Source of the DNA: a candidate division GN15 bacterium
GTDB taxonomy: Bacteria; Zixibacteria; MSB-5A5; GN15; FEB-12
Length of the DNA: 14,185 bases
Reading direction: 5' to 3'
Assembly: GCA_014729205.1 (NCBI GenBank)
Contig: WJKG01000004.1
Coordinates: 1 to 14,185 of the forward strand
In this document: piece by piece, positions 1 through 6,495 of the stretch
How the letters are laid out: each line of letters starts with the position of its first letter
Numbering within the stretch: the first letter of the stretch is position 1
The notes under the pieces: generated by a model
Databases searched by the model: none
Told to the model about the DNA's origin: nothing
The model's input: only the letters and a program-made list of their open reading frames with translations
Program-made: the position numbers and the translations under genes

Positions 1-345
1 AAGCGAGACCTTGGCACGGCCCAACCGTGAGAGCAGCGGTCCCAGCACGAGGAACGAGGCACGCATCTGGCGCATCAGATCGTAGGGTGCGGTACGTCGA
101 TTGAGATTCTCGGCGTCGATCGCCATCGTGTGTTGCTCTTCGTTATAGTCGATCTTCGCACCCAGATATTCCATGACCTTGACAACGGTACGAATGTCGC
201 GTAGTGGCGGGACATTGCGAATAACCGTTCGGCCTTTGCCGATCAACAGGGAACCGAGAATAATGGGCAGGGCAGCATTCTTCGAACCCTCGACACGAAT
301 CTGACCTTTGAGTGGCTTGCCGCCGCGGATCACGAACTTATCCAT
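1..345 (-). CDS. murA: UDP-N-acetylglucosamine 1-carboxyvinyltransferase MurA, 5' part
   Basis: MurA transfers enolpyruvate from PEP to UDP-GlcNAc, the first committed step of peptidoglycan synthesis in the cytoplasm. Only the first 115 codons are here; the gene continues past the left edge. Reading the minus strand from the ATG at 345-343, the protein begins MDKFVIRGG and carries SKNAALP with Lys22 and Asn23 at the positions of the substrate-binding pair in E. coli MurA. Further on are NVPPLRDI and the YDLMRQMRASFLVLGPLL stretch, typical of the family just before the active-site cysteine loop, which lies outside the window. A Shine-Dalgarno-like AGGA (plus positions 352-355) precedes the start by about 6 bases. 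The 129-base gap upstream has a possible minus-strand -10 (TATAAC, plus 401-406) but no convincing -35. Identification is firm; the catalytic cysteine cannot be checked here. Confidence 0.95.
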   Translation of the reverse strand, partial: MDKFVIRGGKPLKGQIRVEGSKNAALPIILGSLLIGKGRTVIRNVPPLRDIRTVVKVMEYLGAKIDYNEEQHTMAIDAENLNRRTAPYDLMRQMRASFLVLGPLLSRLGRAKVSL

Positions 346-474
346 GAGTAGTCCTCATTGAGCATAGATTGGCGGACTGACGGTCCATATCTTGCCGTTT
401 GTTATACACAGTTGTCAGGAAAGTAGTTACCGACTGGTAGATCATTCTGCGCGTTTCTCGCCTGTTGGTGTGAG

Positions 475-1026
475 TCACAACTGCTGCGGCTCCTCAATCA
501 ACTCGAACGACTGTCGGGTGCGTTCATACAAGCTGACAGCCTCCGGATCACAGTAATCGGGATTGGTCCAGGGGAGTCGTCGGAATTGACCGCGAGCGTA
601 GATAAGCGTCATTTCGCCGAACACGCCCTCGGCGAGATATATGCGGTGGTTGAATTCGCGATGGCCGGCCATGACCAGATTGTAGGGTGTCAGGACCCCG
701 GGATCGAGATTGACGGCACGGAAGGTGTAGTCATCGACCCGGTCGGCAAACTGGTTCTCGAGCTTGTGAGTCCATCGTTTTACATCGGCCAGTGAGTCCC
801 GGGGGATCGGTTTCTCGAAGGAAAAGAACCGCCGCAACAACGGGGTGCCCATCTCCTCGCGATAGAACTCGGTCTCGGACTCGTTCACGGGGATTTCCAC
901 CGTCTCGCCCAAGACGTCGCCATAGCGACGCTCCAGGTGCCTGAGGGCATCGGCGACAGCATCGATATAGGCATAAATGATCGAGACGACAAGTCGTCCC
1001 GCCGGTGGTTTCTGAATCCGTGCCAT
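475..1026 (-). CDS. DUF4416 family protein
   Basis: A 183-residue soluble protein with no signal peptide or membrane segment. It matches the DUF4416 pattern as I remember it: a beta strand near the N terminus (LVVSIIYAY), a middle EFYREEMGTPLLRRFFSFEK block, RAVNLDPGVLTPYNLVMA, then HRIYLAEGVFGEMTLIYARG and a closing LPWTNPDY. The family is widespread and of unknown function, so no role is claimed. The start is the ATG at 1026-1024, which keeps the usual short N-terminal extension. No Shine-Dalgarno sequence is visible before it, which is odd compared with most neighbours. It lies on the same strand as murA, 129 bases upstream of it, and could share a transcript. The length is normal for the family. 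Confidence 0.85.
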   Translation of the reverse strand: MARIQKPPAGRLVVSIIYAYIDAVADALRHLERRYGDVLGETVEIPVNESETEFYREEMGTPLLRRFFSFEKPIPRDSLADVKRWTHKLENQFADRVDDYTFRAVNLDPGVLTPYNLVMAGHREFNHRIYLAEGVFGEMTLIYARGQFRRLPWTNPDYCDPEAVSLYERTRQSFELIEEPQQL

Positions 1027-1068
1027 GGGCTTAGTGTGAGCCGAGAATCGTGCAAAAGCAACAAGAAG

Positions 1069-1105
1069 TTGGTATCGCCTCGCTTATGGAGTATATGGAG
1101 CCATA
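1069..1105 (+). promoter_or_regulatory. Possible promoter with TATGG half-site repeats
   Basis: TTGGTA (1069-1074), 17 bases, then TATATG (1092-1097) gives a weak sigma70-like pair facing the lipoprotein at 1244. Overlapping it are TATGGAG twice in direct orientation (1085-1091 and 1094-1100) and an inverted CCATA (1101-1105), so that TATGG-AG-CCATA forms a small palindrome. This could be an operator between the divergent DUF4416 and lipoprotein genes. The match to consensus is modest (4 of 6 in each box) and the leader would be about 140 bases long. Confidence 0.25.
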
Positions 1106-1243
1106 ATATAGATTACAGGGTCCATTCTTCCGGAACCTTGTGCGATGCGGCCTGTTGTTGACAGTACAGAGGACCGGTGAGCAGCGATATGCGACGCTCC
1201 CGGAACAACGATGCGAACTTAAGAAGGAGGCAGAAGGAGCGTA

Positions 1244-1927
1244 ATGGGACGCAAACTGACTATAGCAATAATTGCCCTTTCGGTTATCGGACTGATATAC
1301 ATGGCGGGCTGCGATGATGACGATGAGGACTTCATAACCAACCCGGATGACAACGGCCATCAGATAGTGATGCCATTGGCGGCGGGGCTTGAATGGCACG
1401 GGACGATCTACTACATCGACAGTAATCTGGACACCACCGATATGGCGAGCAGCATCATCAATATCGATACAATCGAGGTCGTTGCCAATGATACTGTCCA
1501 CCATCTTGACATCGATGTCACCTTGGACTCATCAGTCCTTCCTGAGTACCTCTATAACAGTGACTCCGGGCTGGTAGGGTATATTGAAGAGGGCGTCGAC
1601 CTGATGCTTGGCCCATACACAGTGGCCGAGTATCCTGTGGTTCAAGGGGAAGTGTTTGAAAGCTACCTCGGATTTCGGACGCAGGCAGTGTCCACGAGAC
1701 ATCCGGTTGAGGTGCCGGCCGGGAGCTTCATCACTGTCTACTACCGGTCGATTCATCCTGGATTCTCGAGTGGACAAAGCGACATTTCGCAGATCGATCG
1801 CTATTTTGATCCGACCCACGGACTGGTTCGGGCAGATATATGGGGACGCGACCAGACACTATCTAACCGGCTACTGTATATCTGGTCCTTGGACACGCTG
1901 ATTGTCGATACGGGTCTGGTCAAGTAA
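1244..1927 (+). CDS. Lipoprotein with polyacidic tail after the lipid cysteine
   Basis: A 227-residue predicted lipoprotein of unknown function. Residues 1-22 form a signal peptide (basic start MGRK, hydrophobic core, then YMAG) leading to Cys23, a type II signal-peptidase site with Met rather than Leu at -3. The cysteine is followed at once by DDDDED (24-29). In Bacteroidota such acidic runs act as a surface-export signal, so exposure on the outer leaflet is possible here by inference. The mature part begins with MPLAAGLEWHG and later has PVEVPAGSFITVYYR and YFDPTHGLVRADIW. This reminds me of the common secreted beta-rich family with a VPAGTF...YYAPGVGLV pattern; that link is from memory. 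AAGGAGG (1224-1230) and a second GGAG (1235-1238) precede the ATG; the nearer one is well placed. A hairpin terminator follows the stop codon, so the gene is probably monocistronic. Confidence 0.85.
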   Translation: MGRKLTIAIIALSVIGLIYMAGCDDDDEDFITNPDDNGHQIVMPLAAGLEWHGTIYYIDSNLDTTDMASSIINIDTIEVVANDTVHHLDIDVTLDSSVLPEYLYNSDSGLVGYIEEGVDLMLGPYTVAEYPVVQGEVFESYLGFRTQAVSTRHPVEVPAGSFITVYYRSIHPGFSSGQSDISQIDRYFDPTHGLVRADIWGRDQTLSNRLLYIWSLDTLIVDTGLVK

Positions 1928-1955
1928 CAGTTATTGCTCGTATCCTCGCAGCCAG

Positions 1956-1990
1956 AGTGCCGGGTCCTTCACGGGGATCCGGCACTTTCT
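1956..1990 (+). terminator. Rho-independent terminator after the 1244 lipoprotein gene
   Basis: AGTGCCGGGTCC (1956-1967) pairs with GGATCCGGCACT (1975-1986) as a 12-bp stem with one G-T wobble and a 7-base loop. The short T-rich tail TTCTGTT follows. The tail is imperfect, so efficiency may be moderate. Its position 29 bases after the stop codon fits transcript end. Confidence 0.7.
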
Positions 1991-2135
1991 GTTGACCCAG
2001 ATCGGCTCAGAATCAAGATCATGCTGATCCTGCCGAATCAGGGAGACAGGGACTGGGGTTCGGTCTTACCAACAGAACTGACACCAACAGGAATAACCCG
2101 GGCCCTGAGCACAATGTCATGGGGAGGACAAGTAA

Positions 2136-2711
2136 ATGCAACCGACCAGCACCACGGTTCAGCTCGATACGTACACGTACAGCATTGACACCAACGATCA
2201 ACTGATCAGCTTCAGCGCCAACTGGGACGGGTTCGCCTGCGCCAATGAATCCCGTCATCTGCAGGCATCACACATCAAGGAGCACTCTCTGTGGGAGTTC
2301 ATTTCGAACCGAGAGACCGTTGCGCTCTATCGGGAGTTGCTGACTTGCCTGCGGGACAGGGGCACGAGTGCAGGTTTTCATTATCGCTGCGACTCTCCTG
2401 ACCTGCGCCGCTTCATGCATATGGACATAAGCGCCGATGAGCAAGGGTTTGTGACCTTCGTCAGCCAGGTGGTTCGTACTGAACCGCGAGCAACGATAGA
2501 AGTCCTTCTACCCGATGCTGAGCGTTCGGAGGAACTCCTGGTAATGTGTGGTTGGTGCAAGAAGGTCCGTGTTGACAGCACCTGGGTGGAAATCGAGGCG
2601 GCGCTGGAGCCACTGCAGTTGATGGACCGCTGGCCGTTGCCGGCTATTTCTCACGGCATCTGCGAGCAGTGTGCCGAGGCGATGGAGCGTCAGATAGAAG
2701 CGATTCAGTGA
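2136..2711 (+). CDS. Small PAS-like protein with C-terminal CxxC / HGICxxC motif
   Basis: A 191-residue soluble protein without signal peptide. Residues about 14-115 look like a PAS-type sensory fold: YTYSIDTNDQLISFSANWDGFA, a SLWEFI block, a YRELLTCLRDRG helix and the RCDSPDLRRFMHM segment. This resembles small stand-alone PAS-like proteins seen in many genomes (from memory). The C-terminal part (about 134-180) has C138-G-W-C141-KK, then a W-V-E-I-E-A-A-L helix and S-H173-G-I-C176-E-Q-C179. This C4 or C3H arrangement is also found at the ends of some PAS and response-regulator proteins and suggests metal or redox binding. No kinase, cyclase or DNA-binding domain is present, so its output must be a partner protein. 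GGGGAGGA (2121-2128) gives a strong ribosome site and fixes the ATG. No clear promoter was found in 1991-2135. The signal and partner are unknown. Confidence 0.8.
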   Translation: MQPTSTTVQLDTYTYSIDTNDQLISFSANWDGFACANESRHLQASHIKEHSLWEFISNRETVALYRELLTCLRDRGTSAGFHYRCDSPDLRRFMHMDISADEQGFVTFVSQVVRTEPRATIEVLLPDAERSEELLVMCGWCKKVRVDSTWVEIEAALEPLQLMDRWPLPAISHGICEQCAEAMERQIEAIQ

Positions 2712-2725
2712 CTTAGCCAGGCCCG

Positions 2726-2747
2726 GCGGCTGCTTCGGCCGCTATTC
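2726..2747 (+). terminator. Weak hairpin terminator candidate after the PAS gene
   Basis: GCGGCTG (2726-2732) can pair with CGGCCGC (2736-2742) as a 7-bp stem with one T-G wobble and a 3-base loop. It is followed only by TATTC, so there is no real T run. It sits 15 bases after the PAS gene stop codon and just before the hutU promoter. Read it as a possible, not a strong, terminator. Confidence 0.3.
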
Positions 2748-2751
2748 CCGC

Positions 2752-2800
2752 TTGCCCAACACAGGTACGCCGACTATATTCGCCACAATGAATAGCGAAT
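2752..2800 (+). promoter_or_regulatory. hutU promoter with inverted repeat over the start site
   Basis: TTGCCC (2752-2757), 17 bases, then TATATT (2775-2780) form a good sigma70-like pair; transcription should begin near 2787. The inverted repeat ATTCGC (2778-2783) / GCGAAT (2795-2800) starts inside the -10 box and straddles the predicted start site. That is a natural position for a repressor. The identity of any regulator is unknown, as no hutC-like gene is in the window. Confidence 0.55.
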
Positions 2801-2819
2801 TTACAGGAGGCCTGTGTCC

Positions 2820-4484
2820 ATGAAGCCGAAGAAGTGCAAAGCCAAACGCGGCACCAAGCTTACCTGCAAGGGCTGGCACCAGGAAGCCGCCTTCCGCATG
2901 ATTAACAACAATCTCGACCCTGAGGTCGCCGAAAAACCGGACGAATTGATTGTCTACGGCGGTTATGGCAAGGCGGCTCGTAACTGGGATTGCTATGATG
3001 CTATTGTCAAGAGCCTCAAGAAGCTGGAAGACGACGAGACACTGCTGGTGCAGTCCGGCAAACCGGTCGGCGTCTTCCGCACGCACGATTATGCCCCTCG
3101 GGTGCTCATAGCCAACTCCAATCTGGTCCCCGCGTGGGCTACCTGGGACTATTTCCGCAAACTCGACGCTCTGGGTTTGATCATGTTTGGCCAGATGACG
3201 GCCGGCAGTTGGATTTATATTGGCACGCAGGGGATTATCCAGGGCACGTATGAGACATTTGTTGCCGCCGGGGCCCAGCACTTCGGCGGCGACCTGACAG
3301 GCAAGTGGATTCTCACTGGCGGTATGGGCGGTATGGGTGGTGCCCAACCACTGGCGGCTACCATGGCAGGGGCCTCGACACTGGTGGTCGAAGTGGACGA
3401 GTCTCGTATAAATCGCCGCGTCAAACAGGGCTTCTGCGATGTGAAGGTCAAGACGCTCGACAAGGCCCTCAAGCTTATCAAGGAGCACGCCAAGTCCGGG
3501 GAGCCGATTTCGATTGGCTTGGTGGGTAACTGCGCCGAGATGTTTCCGGAGATCTACCGGAGGGGTATCGTCCCGGACATGGTCACTGACCAGACCTCAG
3601 CACATGACGAACTCAATGGATACATCCCCGAGGGGCTGACGGTCACAGAAGCATCTCGCCTGCGCAAGAAGAACCCCAAGGACTACATCCGACGTTCGTA
3701 TGAGTCGATGGTGAAGCATTGCGATGCGATGGTGAAGTTCCTGAAGGCAGGTTCGATCGTCTTCGATTACGGCAACAACCTTCGCGGCCAGGCGCAAAGT
3801 GCCGGTCTCAAGAATGCCTTCGACTATCCCGGTTTCGTGCCGGCGTATGTGCGGCCTTTGTTTTGTGAGGGCAAAGGCCCCTTCCGCTGGGCGGCGCTCT
3901 CGGGGGATCCGAAAGATATCGCCGTGACCGACCAGATCGTAAAAGAGGAATTCGCCTACAATAAGCCGCTGATGCGCTGGATTGACATGGCGCAGGAGAA
4001 GATACCGTTTCAGGGGCTTCCCTCGCGGATTTGCTGGCTGGGCTATGGTGAACGGGCCCGGTTCGCGGAGGTTCTCAACGACTATATTCGCAAGGGGAAG
4101 ATCTCGGCGCCAATTGTTATCGGCCGCGACCACCTGGACTGCGGCTCGGTGGCCTCACCGAATCGAGAGACCGAATCGATGAAGGACGGCTCCGACGCCA
4201 TCGCCGACTGGCCACTGCTCAACGGATTGCTCAATGCCGTCAGTGGTGCCAGTTGGGTTTCAATCCATCATGGCGGCGGGGTTGGCATGGGACAGGCAAT
4301 TCACGCCGGTCAGGTAATAGTGGCCGACGGCACCAAGGAGATGGACGTTCGGCTCAACCGTGTGCTGACCAACGATCCGGGGACAGGGATCGCGCGGCAT
4401 GTCGATGCGGGTTACGAGGAGGCCCGCAAGACAGCGCGCAAGCACAAGATCAAGATCCCCATGATGAACGTACGCAAGAAGTAA
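2820..4484 (+). CDS. hutU: Urocanate hydratase (urocanase)
   Basis: Urocanase hydrates urocanate to 4-imidazolone-5-propionate in the cytoplasm, the second step of histidine degradation, using tightly bound NAD+ as an electrophile. The protein is about 554 residues, full length for the family. Visible hallmarks are YGGYGKAARNW near residue 45, VQSGKPVGVF, FGQMTAGSWIYIGTQGI, the glycine-rich GGMGGMGGAQP at 167-177, and GLPSRICWLGYGERA with Cys405, matching the conserved active-site cysteine (Cys410 in Pseudomonas putida). The C-terminal IGRDHLDCGSVASP and HHGGGVGMG blocks are also present. A GTG at 2814 is in frame, but AGGAGG (2805-2810) lies only 3 bases from it and 9 bases from the ATG at 2820, so ATG is preferred. 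A terminator follows, so hutU appears to be its own transcription unit. hutH is not nearby. Confidence 0.97.
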   Translation: MKPKKCKAKRGTKLTCKGWHQEAAFRMINNNLDPEVAEKPDELIVYGGYGKAARNWDCYDAIVKSLKKLEDDETLLVQSGKPVGVFRTHDYAPRVLIANSNLVPAWATWDYFRKLDALGLIMFGQMTAGSWIYIGTQGIIQGTYETFVAAGAQHFGGDLTGKWILTGGMGGMGGAQPLAATMAGASTLVVEVDESRINRRVKQGFCDVKVKTLDKALKLIKEHAKSGEPISIGLVGNCAEMFPEIYRRGIVPDMVTDQTSAHDELNGYIPEGLTVTEASRLRKKNPKDYIRRSYESMVKHCDAMVKFLKAGSIVFDYGNNLRGQAQSAGLKNAFDYPGFVPAYVRPLFCEGKGPFRWAALSGDPKDIAVTDQIVKEEFAYNKPLMRWIDMAQEKIPFQGLPSRICWLGYGERARFAEVLNDYIRKGKISAPIVIGRDHLDCGSVASPNRETESMKDGSDAIADWPLLNGLLNAVSGASWVSIHHGGGVGMGQAIHAGQVIVADGTKEMDVRLNRVLTNDPGTGIARHVDAGYEEARKTARKHKIKIPMMNVRKK

Positions 4485-4533
4485 CTCCACAGTGGAGCCG
4501 GCTCGCCGGCCCTCTGGACTCGATGTAGATTCA

Positions 4534-4566
4534 CAGGGTCTCCGCATGCGGGGACCCTGCTTTTTT
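4534..4566 (+). terminator. Strong Rho-independent terminator after hutU
   Basis: CAGGGTCTCCG (4534-4544) pairs with CGGGGACCCTG (4549-4559) through an 11-bp GC-rich stem with one T-G wobble and a CATG loop. It is followed by C and six T residues (4561-4566). It lies 49 bases after the hutU stop and ahead of the hutI promoter, separating the two hut genes transcriptionally. Confidence 0.9.
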
Positions 4567-4595
4567 GGTGGCAGTTGGAATCGGAGGGCCGGATC

Positions 4596-4639
4596 TTGGT
4601 AGAAGAACCAATTGACGACTGTCAGACCAAACCTATATT
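4596..4639 (+). promoter_or_regulatory. hutI promoter, apparently giving a leaderless mRNA
   Basis: TTGACG (4612-4617), 16 bases, then TATATT (4634-4639) form a near-consensus sigma70-like promoter. Start would fall around 4646-4648, directly at or just before the ATG at 4649, and no Shine-Dalgarno sequence is present. Immediately upstream of the -35 is the inverted repeat TTGGT-AGAAGA-ACCAA (4596-4611), and a further ACCAA lies between the boxes (4626-4630). These are possible regulator half-sites. The -10 hexamer is identical to that of the hutU promoter. Confidence 0.6.
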
Positions 4640-4648
4640 AGTGTACTT

Positions 4649-5911
4649 ATGGTGAAGAAAGCGACACTTCTGATTCGGAATGCCTCTCAGGTCGTGACGA
4701 TGCAGGGCCCGGTGCCGCGTCTGGGACCGGACCTCAATGACATCGGCCTGATTGAGAATGGCGCCGTGGCGGTGGCCGGCGATGAGATTCTCGCCGTGGG
4801 ACCCTGTGACGAAGTCGAGGGTAAAGCACCCCTGGCCGAAGGATGCACGGTTATCGATGTCAAGGGTCGAGTGGTGACTCCGGGACTGATTGATCCTCAT
4901 ACGCATCCTGTGTTCGCCAGGACTCGCGAACAGGAATTCGAGATGCGCACGCTGGGCAAATCCTATATGGAGATCGCCCAGGCAGGCGGAGGTATCCGCA
5001 ACAGCGTGCGGGCCCTTCGCGAGACGCCAGCATCGAAACTGAAAGAAGGGACAGTGCGCCGTCTTGATCGGCTGCTGGGCCACGGGGTGACGACGATCGA
5101 GGCGAAGAGCGGGTATGGCCTGTCAACTGAATCGGAGTTGAAGATGCTCGAGGTCATCCAGGACCTGAACCTCATGCACGCCATTGATCTCGTACCGACA
5201 TTCCTCGGCGCTCACGAGATCCCCGATGAGTACCAGGTTAAGCGCGAGAACTACATAGAGCTGCTTATCAACGAGATGATTCCCGCTGTCACCAAAGACA
5301 ACCTGGCCGAGTTCAGCGACATCTTCTGTGAGGAAGGTGTCTACACCAATGAGGAATCGCGGCGGATCCAGCAAGCCGCCAAAGACGCCGGGCTGAAGCT
5401 GAAGTTCCACGCTGACGAGCTGGCGTCGACTGGTGGCGCCGGGCTTGCCGCCGAGATGGGGGCTGTTTCCGCCGATCATATTGTTTATGTGTCCGATGAC
5501 GACATTAAGGCCCTGGCCCGGTCCGGCACAGTAGCGGTCTTGTTACCGGGCACAACATTCTCCCTTCGCGGCAAACAGTACGCACCGGCACGAAAGCTGA
5601 TTGAGGCAGGCGCGGTGGTGTCGCTTTCTACCGATTGCAATCCCGGTTCGAGCTATACAGAGTCGTTGCCGTTTGTCATTTCATTGGCAGCCTTGCAGAT
5701 GCGGTTGACTGCCGCCGAGGCAATTGCGGCCACAACTGTGAATGCGGCGTGCGCAATCGATCGTGGCGGTAAGATTGGTCAATTGGTTTCCGGCCTCCCG
5801 GCAGACATCGTTATATGGGACATGGAGGACTACCGGGAGCTGCCCTATCACTATGCTGTCAACCTGGTCAGCAAGGTCATCAAGAACGGAAAAGTCGTGG
5901 TAGGCAAGTGA
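4649..5911 (+). CDS. hutI: Imidazolonepropionase
   Basis: HutI hydrolyses 4-imidazolone-5-propionate, the product of HutU, to N-formimino-L-glutamate in the cytoplasm. It is a metal-dependent amidohydrolase. At 420 residues it is full length. Seen in order: PGLIDPHTHPVFA with metal ligands His84 and His86, GKSYMEIAQAGGGI, TTIEAKSGYGL near 148-158, LGAHE with His189, LKFHADEL with ligand His254, SADHIVY with His277, and STDCNPGS with ligand Asp329. The C-terminal VNAACAI...GLPADIVIWD block closes the barrel and rebuilds the small beta domain. The ATG at 4649 has no ribosome site and lies at the predicted transcription start. The next in-frame Met is residue 18, too late to keep the first strand. 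The stop codon overlaps the next start as GTGA, so hutI is translationally coupled to the LptE-like gene. hutG, hutF and ftcD are not in the window. Confidence 0.96.
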   Translation: MVKKATLLIRNASQVVTMQGPVPRLGPDLNDIGLIENGAVAVAGDEILAVGPCDEVEGKAPLAEGCTVIDVKGRVVTPGLIDPHTHPVFARTREQEFEMRTLGKSYMEIAQAGGGIRNSVRALRETPASKLKEGTVRRLDRLLGHGVTTIEAKSGYGLSTESELKMLEVIQDLNLMHAIDLVPTFLGAHEIPDEYQVKRENYIELLINEMIPAVTKDNLAEFSDIFCEEGVYTNEESRRIQQAAKDAGLKLKFHADELASTGGAGLAAEMGAVSADHIVYVSDDDIKALARSGTVAVLLPGTTFSLRGKQYAPARKLIEAGAVVSLSTDCNPGSSYTESLPFVISLAALQMRLTAAEAIAATTVNAACAIDRGGKIGQLVSGLPADIVIWDMEDYRELPYHYAVNLVSKVIKNGKVVVGK

Positions 5912-6447
5912 ACACTCGGGAACGACGCCACGTATTTACCGGTAGAAAGAGCAATTACGCGAATCTCATCGCCGGAATACTCACTGGCTGCGTGCTCCTG
6001 CTCGTCACTGGCTGTGGCATCTACACGTTCAATCCGGGCGGCAAGTCGGATATCGAGGCAATCGCGGTGCAGCGTTTCGAGAACTCGACCGATGAGTACG
6101 GGCTGGCTTCACAGGTAACGGATCTGGTGATAGATGCTTTTCTTGCCGATGGTACGATGAAGGTGGTGTCCGAGGACAATGCCGATGCGGTACTGATCGG
6201 CAAGCTGGTTGGCTATGAACACGAGCCGCTGACATACGACGAAAGCGATCAGGTGACTCGCTATGAAGTGATCATGTCGTTCGATATCGCACTGAAGAAG
6301 CCGAACAGTGATGACGATATCTGGTCACAGCGGATCCGTCAGCAAGGATCGTATGATACTGACGAGCAAACAGAAGAAGACGGCCGGCAACAGGCGATAC
6401 AACTGTTGATCGACGCCATAATCGATAAGACCATTCGAAGCTGGTAG
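5908..6447 (+). CDS. LptE-like LPS-assembly lipoprotein
   Basis: A 179-residue lipoprotein of the LptE family. LptE proteins sit in the outer membrane and plug the LptD barrel that inserts lipopolysaccharide. The start chosen is GTG at 5908, which overlaps the hutI stop as GTGA. An upstream ATG at 5815 would add residues read from hutI in another frame and bury the signal peptide. From the GTG there is a basic segment, a hydrophobic core (about 21-32) and the lipobox VTGC with Cys36. The mature start GIYTFNPGG, then IAVQRFENST, YGLASQVTDLVIDAFLADG, ADAVLIGKLVGYEHEPLTYD and a YEVIMSFDIALKK strand follow the LptE pattern. LptD is not in the window. Family assignment is from sequence pattern; true LPS function is inferred. 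It is the second gene of an apparent hutI-lptE-porV-lipoprotein operon. Confidence 0.8.
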   Translation: MNTRERRHVFTGRKSNYANLIAGILTGCVLLLVTGCGIYTFNPGGKSDIEAIAVQRFENSTDEYGLASQVTDLVIDAFLADGTMKVVSEDNADAVLIGKLVGYEHEPLTYDESDQVTRYEVIMSFDIALKKPNSDDDIWSQRIRQQGSYDTDEQTEEDGRQQAIQLLIDAIIDKTIRSW

Positions 6448-6495
6448 CTTCGCGCGTTCGTCGCGGCGGAGTGATAGCGGCAACAAGGACAAGAA

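Noticed and set aside
1158..1163. Perfect TTGACA as a -35 box for the 1244 lipoprotein gene
   Set aside because: No acceptable -10 at 16-18 bases; the nearest TA-rich hexamer is 22 bases away. It could still be used with an activator.
1031..1504. 157-codon open frame on the minus strand
   Set aside because: It overlaps the lipoprotein gene at 1244, which has a signal peptide and strong ribosome site; the antisense product resembles nothing known.
1934..2188. Small plus-strand open frame after the first lipoprotein
   Set aside because: It contains the terminator hairpin at 1956-1990, overlaps the PAS gene start and has no ribosome site.
2742..3488. 248-codon open frame on the minus strand
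   Set aside because: It lies almost wholly opposite hutU, whose protein is fully conserved; no ribosome site and no recognisable family. It is an antisense shadow.
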